This document shows, piece after piece, positions 1 to 7,525 of a stretch of DNA of 64,000 nt (within the stretch, counting starts at the first letter, position 1; the number at the start of each line of letters is the position of its first letter). Source of the stretch: Thalassomonas sp. RHCl1. GTDB taxonomy: Bacteria; Pseudomonadota; Gammaproteobacteria; Enterobacterales; Alteromonadaceae. The notes beneath the pieces were generated by a model. That model was not told the origin of the DNA. It saw only the letters and a program-made list of their open reading frames with translations, and did not search any database. The DNA lies in assembly GCF_947387555.1 (NCBI RefSeq), contig NZ_CANDNZ010000017.1, positions 62,001-126,000 of the forward strand, given 5' to 3'. Position numbers and translations under genes: made by a program.

Positions 1-3000
1 TTACCGATTTCATTCATGGTGGCGGCATCGTATAAGCGCCCGTTGATCATGGTATAACTGATCTTATCGCTAAGGCGGATATCTTTGGCGACATCACCGT
101 CAACCACTATCATATCGGCAAGTTTACCGGCTTTAAGGGAGCCTAACTGGCTGTCCAACCCTAAAGATACCGCAGGTGCGATGGTCGCGGTACGAATAGC
201 CTGCAGCGGCGTCATGCCCCCCTGAGCCATCATCCACATTTCCCAGTGCATCGCTAAACCTTCACGCTGGCCGTGACCGCCGGAATTAACCTTGATGCCT
301 AAGTCCTGCAGCTCTTTAGCTACGGTAGCGACATTAACATGGTTGTAGTGATGCTCGGGCGCTTTAGTGCGGCGCATTGAACGGGCATCAAGGATCTCAT
401 CAGGTACATACTTGCTCAGGCGCGGGTGGCGCCAAACGTCAGTGGTATCATACCAGTAGTGCTCACCCCAGATACCGCCATAAGCGACCCCTAAGGTCGG
501 GGTATAAGCCATTTCGGAATGGGACCACAGCTGCTTAACATCGTCGTAAATGTTGGCAGTGGGAATGGAGTGCTCAAGCGTGGTATGGCCGTCAACTATC
601 ATGGTCAGGTTATGCTGCAGCAAGGAGCCGCCTTCGGGCACCACCATCATTTCCAGTTCGCGGGCAGCCTGGACAAATTGCTGTCTTTGATCCCGGCGCG
701 GCTGGTTATAACTCTTAACGCTGAATGCACCGGCTTTTTTCAAACGCTCGACATGGAACTTGGCATCATCAAGGTTATCAACATGGGCGGTATAACCGGC
801 AGCAGTGGCACCGTATAAAATAGTACCGGTAGAAAACAGGCGCGGCGCCACTATCTGGCCGCTTTTCTGCATTTCGCTGGCAGCAAAAAACTCACTGGTA
901 TCATAAGACGGGTTATGGATAGTGGTAACCCCTAGCGCCAGTTCGGCATAGTTCGACCAGTTTTGCTCTGGGATAAGCTCATTATTACCCTGCGGTCCGT
1001 GGGCATGGGCATCAATTAAACCCGGCATCAAGGTTTTACCACTGATATCGATCACCTTGGCATCTTCCGGCACAGAAACTTGTCCCTGCTGCCCCACGGC
1101 GGTAATTTTATTACCTTCAACCAGCACCACACCATTATTGATGATTTGCTCGCCTTCCATAGTGAGTACCTTACCGCCGACAAAAGCAACTTTGCCGGAA
1201 GGTTTATCGGTTTTTTTCTTAAAGCCTAAATAGGTGGTTTTTGGCGTAACCGCAGCGTCTTTCGCTTTGTCATCACCTTCTGTTTTCTTCTGCTCTTCAT
1301 CGGAAGAAATGGCGAATAAACCATCAAGCTCTGCCTGGTACAGGTCCGCACCTAAGCTCCAGTAGATTTCATCCGAGCCTTTATGCCAGTTAATGCCTTC
1401 ACCGGCACGTACCGACAACTGCCTGACCGGCAAGTTGGTTGCACCCGGGCCGATTTCAATCACTTCACCGCGCTCCACCAAAGGCGTCACGAACACTTTA
1501 AAGCGCTCGGCAAAAGCCAGGTATTTACCGTCGGGGGAAACCTTATACTCAGTGGCAAACTTGCCCTGGTAAATGGTTTGATCATGCTGGCCGTCAAGAT
1601 CGATTCGCGCCAGCTGAGTGTTTTCTTCATGACGCAACACATAGATGCGGTCATTACGATCGCCAAAGTGTGGCTTCAAGCCATTTTCGGTGACCAGTTT
1701 CATCTCGCCGCCTTTACTGGAAACCGAGTAGATCCCAGGGTTTAAGCCCCACTTTTTCGGTGTGATATAACCGCCGGAGACTTTTCTAAAGACGACTGTT
1801 TTACCGTCCGGGGAAAAACTGGGTTCGATATATTTACCCGGCTCATCCAGTATCGCCTTGCCTTTACCGCCGCGGGAGGAAACAACACGTACCTGACCCT
1901 GTTTCTCATCATCCCAGCTGACATAGACCACTTTTTTGCCGTCGCGGGAGAAACTCGGGTTAAATTCAAGATGATCTTTCTGCTTGGTCAAACGCTTAAC
2001 TTTACCGTCAGGCAGGCTGCGACGGTAGATATGCCCCATAGCTTCGAAAATAACACTGCGGCCATCGGGGGAAACCTGCACATCCCGCAACATGTTGACG
2101 TCAAAGGCATCCGGGTTGACGTCCTGCTGGAAGCGCAGCGCCGTTTGGATTTTTTTCTCGGTTTTGACATGGAAGTTGATAACTTCGGCTTTTTTGCTGC
2201 GTAGATCTAAACGGTTGATCTTGCCGCCGGCCCAGAAAATAATACCTTTATTGTCCGGGGTCCAGGCCATGGTCGGATATACCCCGTGAATCGCCCAGGT
2301 TTCCTGCATATCTCGCTCTAAGCCCTGATAAACCAAAGTTTCTTCACCGTTTTTCAGGTCATATAAATAAAGGTTGGACTGGAAATCATCCCGGCTGATA
2401 TAAGCCAGGTAACGTCCGTCGGGAGATGGCGTCGGACGGATAGCGCCGCCTTTGCCCGAGAGCACCACTTTGATTTCACCGGTTTCCAGCTCAAGGCGTT
2501 TGATTTTATAAATGCCTTTTTCCGAGTCTTTGCTGTAATGGAAAGTTTTCCCCGGGGTCGCATCCTGAGAAAAATAGATATATTTGCCGTCGTGTGAAAA
2601 AGCCGGCTCGCCGAGATCTTTTTGATCATTGGGACGCTTGGTCAGCATTACCCCCTGACCGCCAGTTTTATGGTACATCCAGACTTCACCCGCGCCAAGA
2701 GAGCGGCCACTGGTATAATGCTTACGGCCCACTAGAAAATTGCCGTCCGGCGACCAGGCGGGGCTGTTTAACAAACGGAAAGTTTCTTTAGACACCGCTT
2801 TGGCATTGCTGCCGTCACGATTCATGATCCACAAATTATCGCCACCGTCTTCATCTGAGGTGAAGGCAATATACTTACCGTCAGGGCTGAATTTTGGCTG
2901 CATTTGCCAGGCAATATCTGTCATCAAAGGGGTGGCTTCACCGCCGGTCACCGGCATGGTATAGATATCACCAAGCAGATCAAACACCAGGGTTTTACCG

Positions 3001-3203
3001 TCCGGGCTGAGGTCGATATTCATCCAGGTGCCCTGGGTAACATCGATGGAAGCGGTAGTAAACTGGCCTTGCGGCTCATTGACCGACCAGCTGGGTTTGT
3101 CTTGTTTTTTATCGTCGGTTTCACCGGCAAGCGCCGGTACAGCAGAAAAAGCCATGGCCACGGAAAGGGACAGCATGGACAATTTAGAAATTATTGTCGG
3201 CAT
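1..3203 (-). CDS. Periplasmic TolB-like beta-propeller / amidohydrolase fusion (3' end beyond window)
   Basis: About 1067 codons are visible; the reading frame is still open at base 1, so the C-terminus lies outside. Residues 1-26 form a signal peptide ending in an AxA site (VPALA), so the protein should be exported. Residues roughly 40-650 contain many SPDGK / SxDGKYI blocks typical of PD40/TolB beta-propeller repeats. A lysine- and glutamate-rich linker leads to an amidohydrolase domain from about residue 680, with the metal-binding HxH pair at H733 and H735 (motif DAHAH) and a typical C-terminal KLADMIVVDGD block. This architecture (about 1,050-1,100 residues) is a known family of secreted amidohydrolases whose substrate is usually not established; a peptide-like or cyclic amide substrate is a guess. 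The ATG at 3203 is preceded by a purine stretch, and no longer reading frame exists upstream. Confidence 0.9.
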   Translation of the reverse strand, partial: MPTIISKLSMLSLSVAMAFSAVPALAGETDDKKQDKPSWSVNEPQGQFTTASIDVTQGTWMNIDLSPDGKTLVFDLLGDIYTMPVTGGEATPLMTDIAWQMQPKFSPDGKYIAFTSDEDGGDNLWIMNRDGSNAKAVSKETFRLLNSPAWSPDGNFLVGRKHYTSGRSLGAGEVWMYHKTGGQGVMLTKRPNDQKDLGEPAFSHDGKYIYFSQDATPGKTFHYSKDSEKGIYKIKRLELETGEIKVVLSGKGGAIRPTPSPDGRYLAYISRDDFQSNLYLYDLKNGEETLVYQGLERDMQETWAIHGVYPTMAWTPDNKGIIFWAGGKINRLDLRSKKAEVINFHVKTEKKIQTALRFQQDVNPDAFDVNMLRDVQVSPDGRSVIFEAMGHIYRRSLPDGKVKRLTKQKDHLEFNPSFSRDGKKVVYVSWDDEKQGQVRVVSSRGGKGKAILDEPGKYIEPSFSPDGKTVVFRKVSGGYITPKKWGLNPGIYSVSSKGGEMKLVTENGLKPHFGDRNDRIYVLRHEENTQLARIDLDGQHDQTIYQGKFATEYKVSPDGKYLAFAERFKVFVTPLVERGEVIEIGPGATNLPVRQLSVRAGEGINWHKGSDEIYWSLGADLYQAELDGLFAISSDEEQKKTEGDDKAKDAAVTPKTTYLGFKKKTDKPSGKVAFVGGKVLTMEGEQIINNGVVLVEGNKITAVGQQGQVSVPEDAKVIDISGKTLMPGLIDAHAHGPQGNNELIPEQNWSNYAELALGVTTIHNPSYDTSEFFAASEMQKSGQIVAPRLFSTGTILYGATAAGYTAHVDNLDDAKFHVERLKKAGAFSVKSYNQPRRDQRQQFVQAARELEMMVVPEGGSLLQHNLTMIVDGHTTLEHSIPTANIYDDVKQLWSHSEMAYTPTLGVAYGGIWGEHYWYDTTDVWRHPRLSKYVPDEILDARSMRRTKAPEHHYNHVNVATVAKELQDLGIKVNSGGHGQREGLAMHWEMWMMAQGGMTPLQAIRTATIAPAVSLGLDSQLGSLKAGKLADMIVVDGDVAKDIRLSDKISYTMINGRLYDAATMNEIG

Positions 3204-3736
3204 AATCAAATCACTTTTATAGTTTTAATAGCGCTAAAAGAGCGGTGCTAATTATTGTTTTTAGCTACTATAAATAAAATTGATTCAATAACCTACTAAA
3301 ACTGTATAGACAAGCTGGCAAAATTGTATACAAATATTGGCAGCTTGGCCGGCGACGGCGAAGAAGGTTTCAACTTTCCAGTTGAAAAATGAAATAATCA
3401 GTTTTTAACCCTGCTGTTGATGGCATCCTATATTTAGTTTTTTGGCTCAAACTCAATCTGAAAGTTTTATCACTAAATCTCGATATATCCATACAGTTAG
3501 GATAATACGCTAAGCGGACACTAGGATATAAAGATTAGTCATATAATTTCTAACGCTCATATTACTGAGACTTCTCAGTAATACACATCAACCAGTTCAC
3601 AAACAACCTTAATACAATGAAAACATGTGAAATAACGATTTGAAATGAAAGAGTTTTACGGTAGATTGTAACGAAAATAGTAGATGAAGATTACGAAGGC
3701 GCCTACGTAATATACTGTTATGTTTTTGAATAGGCT
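3204..3736. other. Intergenic region, no gene seen
   Basis: AT-rich 533 bp between the divergently transcribed amidohydrolase and the first cassette gene. I see no convincing coding frame, hairpin terminator or intact attC here. It must hold the promoter of the leftward gene, but no clear -35/-10 pair could be picked. The left boundary of the cassette cluster lies somewhere in this stretch. Confidence 0.5.
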
Positions 3737-4087
3737 ATGAGATTAATCGGCAGTAAAATGGAGAAAGAGTTTAGGGAAGAGCTTATATCTTCTCATCGAC
3801 ATCACTTTTCCAAAAACTCAGACAAGAAGCTGAAGTCTGTGTTGTTGGAGAATAACTACTCTGTTGACGATGCCTATATTTTGATAGGCTTTCCTGACGA
3901 AAGTGAAGAGCACTACCTTGTATTAATCGATGGTAGCTTTATATTAAGTGTCGTAATTGAAATGCTATACGAAAACGTAGCCCCTGTAATTGAGCATGTA
4001 TCTCTTCAAGAGTATAAGCAGGGTTTAAGCCGTATGAAGCAAGTGCAATTATTAGTTGCCCAAAACTTGGCGGGCAATAAAACATAA
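3737..4087 (+). CDS. Hypothetical protein, integron-cassette type (116 aa)
   Basis: Small acidic soluble-looking protein with no signal peptide or membrane segment. I do not recognise a named domain, although proteins starting MRLIGS...E..FR.ELI.SH recur as hypothetical cassette-type genes in marine gammaproteobacteria (memory, not checked). A second possible start is Met8 (base 3758); the first ATG is kept because it directly follows a GGCTATGAG boundary also seen just after the first attC. The stop codon TAA lies inside the start of the following attC-like hairpin, the normal arrangement in an integron cassette. Base composition is more AT-rich than the flanking chromosomal genes, which suggests transfer. 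Confidence 0.7.
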   Translation: MRLIGSKMEKEFREELISSHRHHFSKNSDKKLKSVLLENNYSVDDAYILIGFPDESEEHYLVLIDGSFILSVVIEMLYENVAPVIEHVSLQEYKQGLSRMKQVQLLVAQNLAGNKT

Positions 4088-4154
4088 CAAGGCGCTGTTA
4101 TCGGACTGTTCTTCCGCTGCGCTCCAAAACAGCCGCAAAGCGCGGCGTTAAGGC
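4082..4154 (+). repeat. attC-like recombination site 1
   Basis: Begins with a TAACAAGGCGCTG box overlapping the stop of the gene before it and ends with GCGCGGCGTTAAGG, a core-like GTTA site. The inner arms CTGTT and AACAG can pair, and an imperfect stem joins the two ends. The length of about 70 bp and the position between same-strand small genes fit an attC. A nearly identical copy lies at 4873-4946. Confidence 0.75.
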
Positions 4155-4171
4155 TATGAGAAAATTTCATT

Positions 4172-4525
4172 ATGCCAATCCAAGAAGTAGAAATTCAAAG
4201 TCTCAAAGTTGCAAAGATATCTGCAATTGTTTCAGGCGTGGTTGCCGCTAGCAGTCTATTTGTGAGTTTTTATTCAATACATACTCAAAAACAGATTCAT
4301 AGTGAGAATTTAGAAAAAGAAATTATTCGTGCTGTGATGTTGGCAGATACAAAAGAAAAATGTGACATGCTTAAAGCTATTGGACACTCTATGTGGGTAA
4401 AGGACAAAGAGGAAGATCCGGTAGACAGTGAGTGGTGGATGAGAGTATCTTCCGGTATGGGTGAGTGCGGCGTCAGCCTTAACAAGCCAGTGCAGCCGAC
4501 CGCAAAAAACGCGGCTGCTGGCTGA
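4172..4525 (+). CDS. Hypothetical single-pass membrane protein, cassette-encoded (117 aa)
   Basis: Residues about 12-34 (AKISAIVSGVVAASSLFVSF) form one membrane segment, followed by a helical, charged region rich in Lys and Glu and a Trp-rich patch (SMWVKDKEEDP, EWWMRV). No named family recognised; the layout recalls small membrane-anchored helical proteins of the DUF4760 kind, but that is only a resemblance. The last 14 or so residues (NKPVQPTAKNAAAG) are translated from the downstream attC-like hairpin, so the ancestral protein probably ended near residue 103. The gene starts 18 bp after attC site 1. Confidence 0.65.
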   Translation: MPIQEVEIQSLKVAKISAIVSGVVAASSLFVSFYSIHTQKQIHSENLEKEIIRAVMLADTKEKCDMLKAIGHSMWVKDKEEDPVDSEWWMRVSSGMGECGVSLNKPVQPTAKNAAAG

Positions 4526-4537
4526 AACGTTAAAAGT
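4477..4537 (+). repeat. attC-like recombination site 2 (short form)
   Basis: CCTTAACAAGCCAG at the left and CTGGCTGAAACGTTAAAAG at the right form a strong hairpin: AGCCAG with CTGGCT, then GCAGCCG with CGGCTGC. The TTAACAA and CGTTAA ends fit attC core boxes. It overlaps the 3' end of the preceding gene and is clearly different in sequence from sites 1 and 3. Confidence 0.7.
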
Positions 4538-4538
4538 C

Positions 4539-4871
4539 ATGAGAATCATCACATAATTATTGTTATTGGCATCTTTTAGTGCTCTTGCAGATCAGGCTAT
4601 AACTGATGCATTAAGTTTACTGTTAGAAACCGGTGATACAGGCGGCTTTGTTCATGTTGAGGAAAGCACACAGTCAAACTTTACTGCTCGGCGTAGCAGT
4701 TTCTCTTCATGCTCCATTCGCGTGATGGCGGGTGATGCCAAATCACCTATTGGTGATGGTAGTGCCACATATCACGCTTATGTAGCTTGCCCTGGTTTTA
4801 AAAAACTCGGGGTGCGCATAAAATACAACCAACCAGGTAAATACCACATCGTTGGGTATTGGTCTGAGTAA
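4539..4871 (+). pseudogene. Small secreted protein with in-frame stop in its signal peptide
   Basis: The ATG at 4539 opens the frame MRIIT, then a TAA stop at 4554, then in the same frame LLLLASFSALADQ and a further 96 or so residues to 4871. Read through, the first 18 residues make a textbook signal peptide ending at the SALA site, so the TAA is probably a nonsense mutation in a formerly intact exported protein of about 110 residues. A TTG at 4560 could restart translation with the rest of the hydrophobic core, but there is no good ribosome-binding site before it, and the charged N-region would be lost. The mature part has two Cys residues (SSCSI, VACPG) and no family I recognise. It starts directly after attC site 2 and ends directly before attC site 3. 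Confidence 0.65.
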
Positions 4872-4872
4872 G

Positions 4873-4946
4873 CTTTTAACAAGGCGCTGTTGACGGACTG
4901 TTTTTCCGCTGCGATCCAAACCAGCCGCAAAGCGCGGCGTCATATA
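4873..4946 (+). repeat. attC-like recombination site 3
   Basis: Begins TTTTAACAAGGCGCTGTT and ends CAAAGCGCGGCGTCATATA. It matches site 1 (4082-4154) over almost its full length with only a few substitutions, including the TTCCGCTGCG loop arm. The final core reads CGTCATA instead of CGTTAAG, so it may recombine poorly. Confidence 0.72.
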
Positions 4947-4957
4947 TTACGAGAGTT

Positions 4958-5332
4958 ATGAGTACTTGGCGAAGAAAAGCATTAGAGTTTCTACCTCAAT
5001 TTAGAATTGAGATAGAAGCCGCCGACTCTGTTACATATCTCTGGGTTGAAATATCCAGTGAATTCTCTCTCGCGGTAGAAAGAGCGGATCAAAGTTTTAT
5101 TGATGGCACATTAAAGTATTTAGTTTGGTCTCTCAGTGAAGTTTCAGGGGAAGAATCAAAGCAAGCTGTTAGTTGCGGCTTCCTTGAAGACATTACTTCA
5201 AATAGAAAGCACTGGCAGTATTTTTCAAGATGGTTTACAAGAGCACAGTTTGAGCAATATAAAGGTTCATTTATGTATGCTCTCTCGGAGAAAGAGTTAA
5301 AAGAACTGACGGATTTGTTTTATGGCAGGTGA
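4958..5332 (+). CDS. DUF7674-like small protein, cassette-encoded (124 aa)
   Basis: Soluble protein with the pattern R..ALEFLPQFR.EIE.ADS.T.LW.E.S..F..A, followed by a Trp-containing helical region and an acidic C-terminus (SEKELKELTDLF). This resembles the DUF7674 group of small proteins of unknown function, from memory; function is unknown. The start ATG at 4958 follows AGAGTTATGAG and lies 12 bp after attC site 3. The stop at 5330-5332 is followed within a few bases by a new TATAACAAG box, again a cassette arrangement. Confidence 0.65.
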   Translation: MSTWRRKALEFLPQFRIEIEAADSVTYLWVEISSEFSLAVERADQSFIDGTLKYLVWSLSEVSGEESKQAVSCGFLEDITSNRKHWQYFSRWFTRAQFEQYKGSFMYALSEKELKELTDLFYGR

Positions 5333-5334
5333 AT

Positions 5335-5400
5335 CAACATATAACAAGTTGCAGCTGTTTTCCCCTGCGGGGCCGGACGCTCGTTCCTCGCGTCTCTGTA
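5335..5400 (+). repeat. Degenerate attC-like site 4
   Basis: ACATATAACAAGTTGCAGCTG matches the left end of an attC. The interior has an inverted repeat GGACGC / GCGTC around TCGTTCCTC. The expected right-hand GTTR core is not obvious before the next gene, so this site looks decayed or shortened. Confidence 0.45.
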
Positions 5401-5433
5401 CAAAGCATTACATATCAAGGGAGTAGGCAATTT

Positions 5434-5853
5434 TTGAAGTTAATTATTTCTCACAGCAAAGAAATTATCTCAGCTATTATTGCTGGGGTAATAATTGCGA
5501 TTATCAGTACATTAATTTTGGACTTTATCTATGCTGAAACAGGTCCTGATGAAACTGTTGTTTCTATGGAATCTACTCAAGCAGCTAGTGCCGTCCCTCA
5601 ACTTTGGTCTCACCATAAGTTTCTGGAAATAAGTGCAGATGAATGTTCAAATAACGCTCTATCCATATTAAACGAACTCGGTTTCAATTCAGTTATAAAA
5701 AACAAGCTGTATGTTTACGGAAACCGGAATGGCAATCGAGCCGCAATAAAGTGTGTAAATATGGGAGGTAATTCATTTGTATATGCTGCTGTAGCCGGTG
5801 CTGATGTAACGTTAGTAGAAAAATTAAGAAATGAAATCGCATGGAAATTGTAA
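5434..5853 (+). CDS. Hypothetical membrane-anchored protein, cassette-encoded (139 aa, TTG start)
   Basis: The frame is open back to an ATG at 5329, but that segment overlaps the previous gene and translates attC-like DNA. A TTG at 5434 with AAGGGAG ten bases upstream gives a sensible N-terminus: LKLIISHSKEIISAIIAGVI, then one membrane helix (about residues 11-31). The rest is a small domain with two Cys residues (ADECSNNAL, IKCVNMGG) and alternating hydrophobic strands, perhaps a periplasmic or cytosolic alpha/beta domain. No family recognised. Orientation and spacing fit a fourth cassette gene. Confidence 0.6.
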   Translation: MKLIISHSKEIISAIIAGVIIAIISTLILDFIYAETGPDETVVSMESTQAASAVPQLWSHHKFLEISADECSNNALSILNELGFNSVIKNKLYVYGNRNGNRAAIKCVNMGGNSFVYAAVAGADVTLVEKLRNEIAWKL

Positions 5854-5923
5854 TGGACATATACAAGTAAAATCAGTACGAGAAAATGAAAGCAAAGCAA
5901 GCTAGCCGCTCAGTGAAGAGGAT

Positions 5924-6007
5924 ATGGGAAACTTGTGCAGCATATTATTAAATAAAGGGTTTAGTGACTTTGATGAAGAATTTTCTTCTAGCAAACCCGC
6001 CAATTAG
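5924..6007 (+). pseudogene. Remnant ORF (27 codons) at end of cassette cluster
   Basis: A short frame from ATG 5924, preceded by GAAGAGG, encodes MGNLCSILLNKGFSDFDEEF and a few more residues before TAG at 6005. It is too short for a usual protein and looks like the C-terminal end of a decayed gene. Its stop lies inside the following attC-like hairpin, as in the intact cassettes. Confidence 0.3.
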
Positions 6008-6047
6008 GACCTTCGCAAGCTCGCGCCTATTACGCGGGCGTTATATT
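5991..6047 (+). repeat. attC-like site 5 (right end of cluster)
   Basis: The right end GCGGGCGTTATAT is the classic form of an attC core region, and it pairs imperfectly with AAACCCGCCAATTAGG at the left; the loop is ACCTTCGCAAGCTCG. At about 57 bp it is close to the minimum for an attC. It marks the last recognisable cassette boundary. Confidence 0.6.
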
Positions 6048-6357
6048 TCAGAGTTACCCACAATTAGGGACGCCCTGCCGGTTAAATAAACCAGAATTTA
6101 AAACCCATTAGTCCTTAGAAACTCGTCTCAAATTAATCATAAATAAAGACCATTGCTCTGTTGATTTAGCCAGTTTAATGGGCTTTATTTATAGTGCTAT
6201 CCATTCAACAAAGGAGAGCATTTACCTCAATACTTTCTATTCAAACATCGCTGTTATTATGCAAGTGAAGCGGTAACAGCAATAATCAAAGTCGCAACCC
6301 CTGAGTGCTGCTACACCCAGAGGTCGCTAACCACAACGAACTTAAAAGGAGTCCGTC
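6048..6357. other. Region before symE with a relic reading frame
   Basis: Holds an open frame on the + strand at 6112-6276 (about 54 codons, no ATG until the GLASLMG region) whose peptide includes CSVDLASLMGFIYSAIHST and ends in VIMQVKR. It has no start codon with a ribosome site and is probably a decayed gene fragment, perhaps from a mobile element; origin not recognised. The remainder is the 5' untranslated region of symE, where SymE families often carry an antisense RNA that cannot be confirmed by eye. Confidence 0.35.
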
Positions 6358-6627
6358 ATGGCTGAATATCATCATACGTCAGAGCCAGGCTCGGAAAAAG
6401 TAAAATATCCTATTTATCGACAACTTACCGTGTTGGAGACCACCTGCGAGTCAGCAGGGAAAACCCGCGGCATCGGCATTAACTATGTCCCCGTTCATCT
6501 TGAACCTTGTGTTGTGCTCAGGGGCAAGTGGTTGCAACAGGCCGGTTTTCCTGTCGGGCAAAAAGTCAGTGTTGTGATAAATCAGGAAGAAATTATCATT
6601 ACACCTAAGTACGTCACGCCTGAATAG
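6358..6627 (+). CDS. symE: SymE-family toxin-like protein (89 aa)
   Basis: The C-terminal half carries the SymE signature: PCVVLRGKWLQQAGFPVGQ followed by KVSVVINQEEIIITP, the AbrB-like swapped-hairpin fold of the SymE toxin group. In Escherichia coli, SymE is an SOS-induced RNA-degrading or nucleoid-compacting toxin repressed by the antisense RNA symR; whether this copy is toxic is unknown. The start ATG follows AAAAGGAGT with good spacing. It lies just outside the cassette cluster and ends in its own hairpin terminator. SymE-like proteins are often found near rhs genes or insertion sequences; neither is seen here. Confidence 0.75.
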   Translation: MAEYHHTSEPGSEKVKYPIYRQLTVLETTCESAGKTRGIGINYVPVHLEPCVVLRGKWLQQAGFPVGQKVSVVINQEEIIITPKYVTPE

Positions 6628-6640
6628 GTTTATGTAGCGT

Positions 6641-6668
6641 CGGCCACCTGAAAGCGGGCCGTTTTTTT
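6641..6668 (+). terminator. Rho-independent terminator after symE
   Basis: Stem CGGCC / GGCCG closed by an ACCTGAAAGCG loop, followed by seven T residues. It lies 14 bp after the symE stop. Confidence 0.75.
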
Positions 6669-6681
6669 ATTGATAAGCAAT

Positions 6682-6719
6682 AAGCCGGCTGGCTGCGGTT
6701 AAACATAGCCACCCGGCTT
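6682..6719. repeat. Long inverted repeat between symE and ubiX
   Basis: AAGCCGG and CCGGCTT arms, extended by TGGCT / AGCCA, make a strong hairpin. There is no T-run on either side, so it may be a processing or RNA-end-protecting structure for the leftward ubiX transcript rather than a simple terminator. Confidence 0.5.
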
Positions 6720-6864
6720 GGTTTAGTCATCAATACAGTTTTTATCACATCAATGATTGGGGGCAGCTAACTTCCACTCTTTACCATTAGCAGTTATGCC
6801 CGCTATCGGTTGAAGCCGCCCCCTGATTTAAAATACGTAAGTTCGGAGGCAGCCCGCCCCCGAT

Positions 6865-7485
6865 TCAGCTTTTTTGATAGCCCCAACGCGGCATAATGCT
6901 TTGTTCGATATTAAGATGATCCAAGATCCGCCCCACCATAAAATCAATTAAATCATTGATAGATTGCGGGTTGTGATAAAAGCCCGGCGCCGCCGGCATA
7001 ATAGTCACCCCTTGCTGGGATAACGACAGCATATTTTGTAAATGTATGGTGGAAAAAGGGGTTTCCCTCGGCACCAGGATCAATTGCCCCCGCTCCTTAA
7101 TCACCACATCCGCCGCCCGCTCGATCAAATTATCACTCATACCAGTACTGATAGCGGCCAAAGTGCCGGTGGAACAGGGACATACCACCATGGTTTTCGG
7201 CGCTGCCGAACCGGACGCCACCGGAGAAAACCATTGTTCTTTACCAAATACGGTGATCTGCCCTTCTTTGGCGGCAAACTTTTCCGTTAAAAACGTCGAT
7301 GCGGCTTCAGGGGCACCGGGCAGTTTCAAACCCACTTCGGTATCGAACACCACCCGGGCGGCACTGGAATACAAGAGGTATATCTGGTAATTCGCCGCCA
7401 CCAGGCATTCAATCAGGCGCAAGGCATAAGCCGAGCCGGATGCTCCGGTGATCGCCAGAGTAATTTTTTTCGTAAAGTCAGACAC
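6865..7485 (-). CDS. ubiX: Flavin prenyltransferase UbiX (206 aa)
   Basis: Makes prenylated FMN from FMN and dimethylallyl phosphate, the cofactor of the UbiD decarboxylase in ubiquinone synthesis. The N-terminus has the flavoprotein motif [14 protein letters not shown] (Gly-rich loop at residues 14-18), the middle has [20 protein letters not shown], and later [15 protein letters not shown] and the PAAPGFY block, all hallmarks of UbiX/Pad1. Length is normal for the family (190-210). It lies 40 bp downstream of mpl on the same strand, a gene pair often seen together in gammaproteobacteria. Confidence 0.95.
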   Translation of the reverse strand: MSDFTKKITLAITGASGSAYALRLIECLVAANYQIYLLYSSAARVVFDTEVGLKLPGAPEAASTFLTEKFAAKEGQITVFGKEQWFSPVASGSAAPKTMVVCPCSTGTLAAISTGMSDNLIERAADVVIKERGQLILVPRETPFSTIHLQNMLSLSQQGVTIMPAAPGFYHNPQSINDLIDFMVGRILDHLNIEQSIMPRWGYQKS

Positions 7486-7525
7486 TAGAGACAGCCCCGC
7501 TACTTAATAACTAAAGAATAAAAGA

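Noticed and set aside
519-3251. Many rightward frames over the first 3.2 kb
   Set aside because: They are shadows of the leftward propeller/amidohydrolase gene, whose frame shows strong repeats and a signal peptide.
3640-3736. Possible further attC to the left of the first cassette gene
   Set aside because: GGCGCC and TACGTAAT words occur, but no hairpin with TAACAA and GTTA ends can be built.
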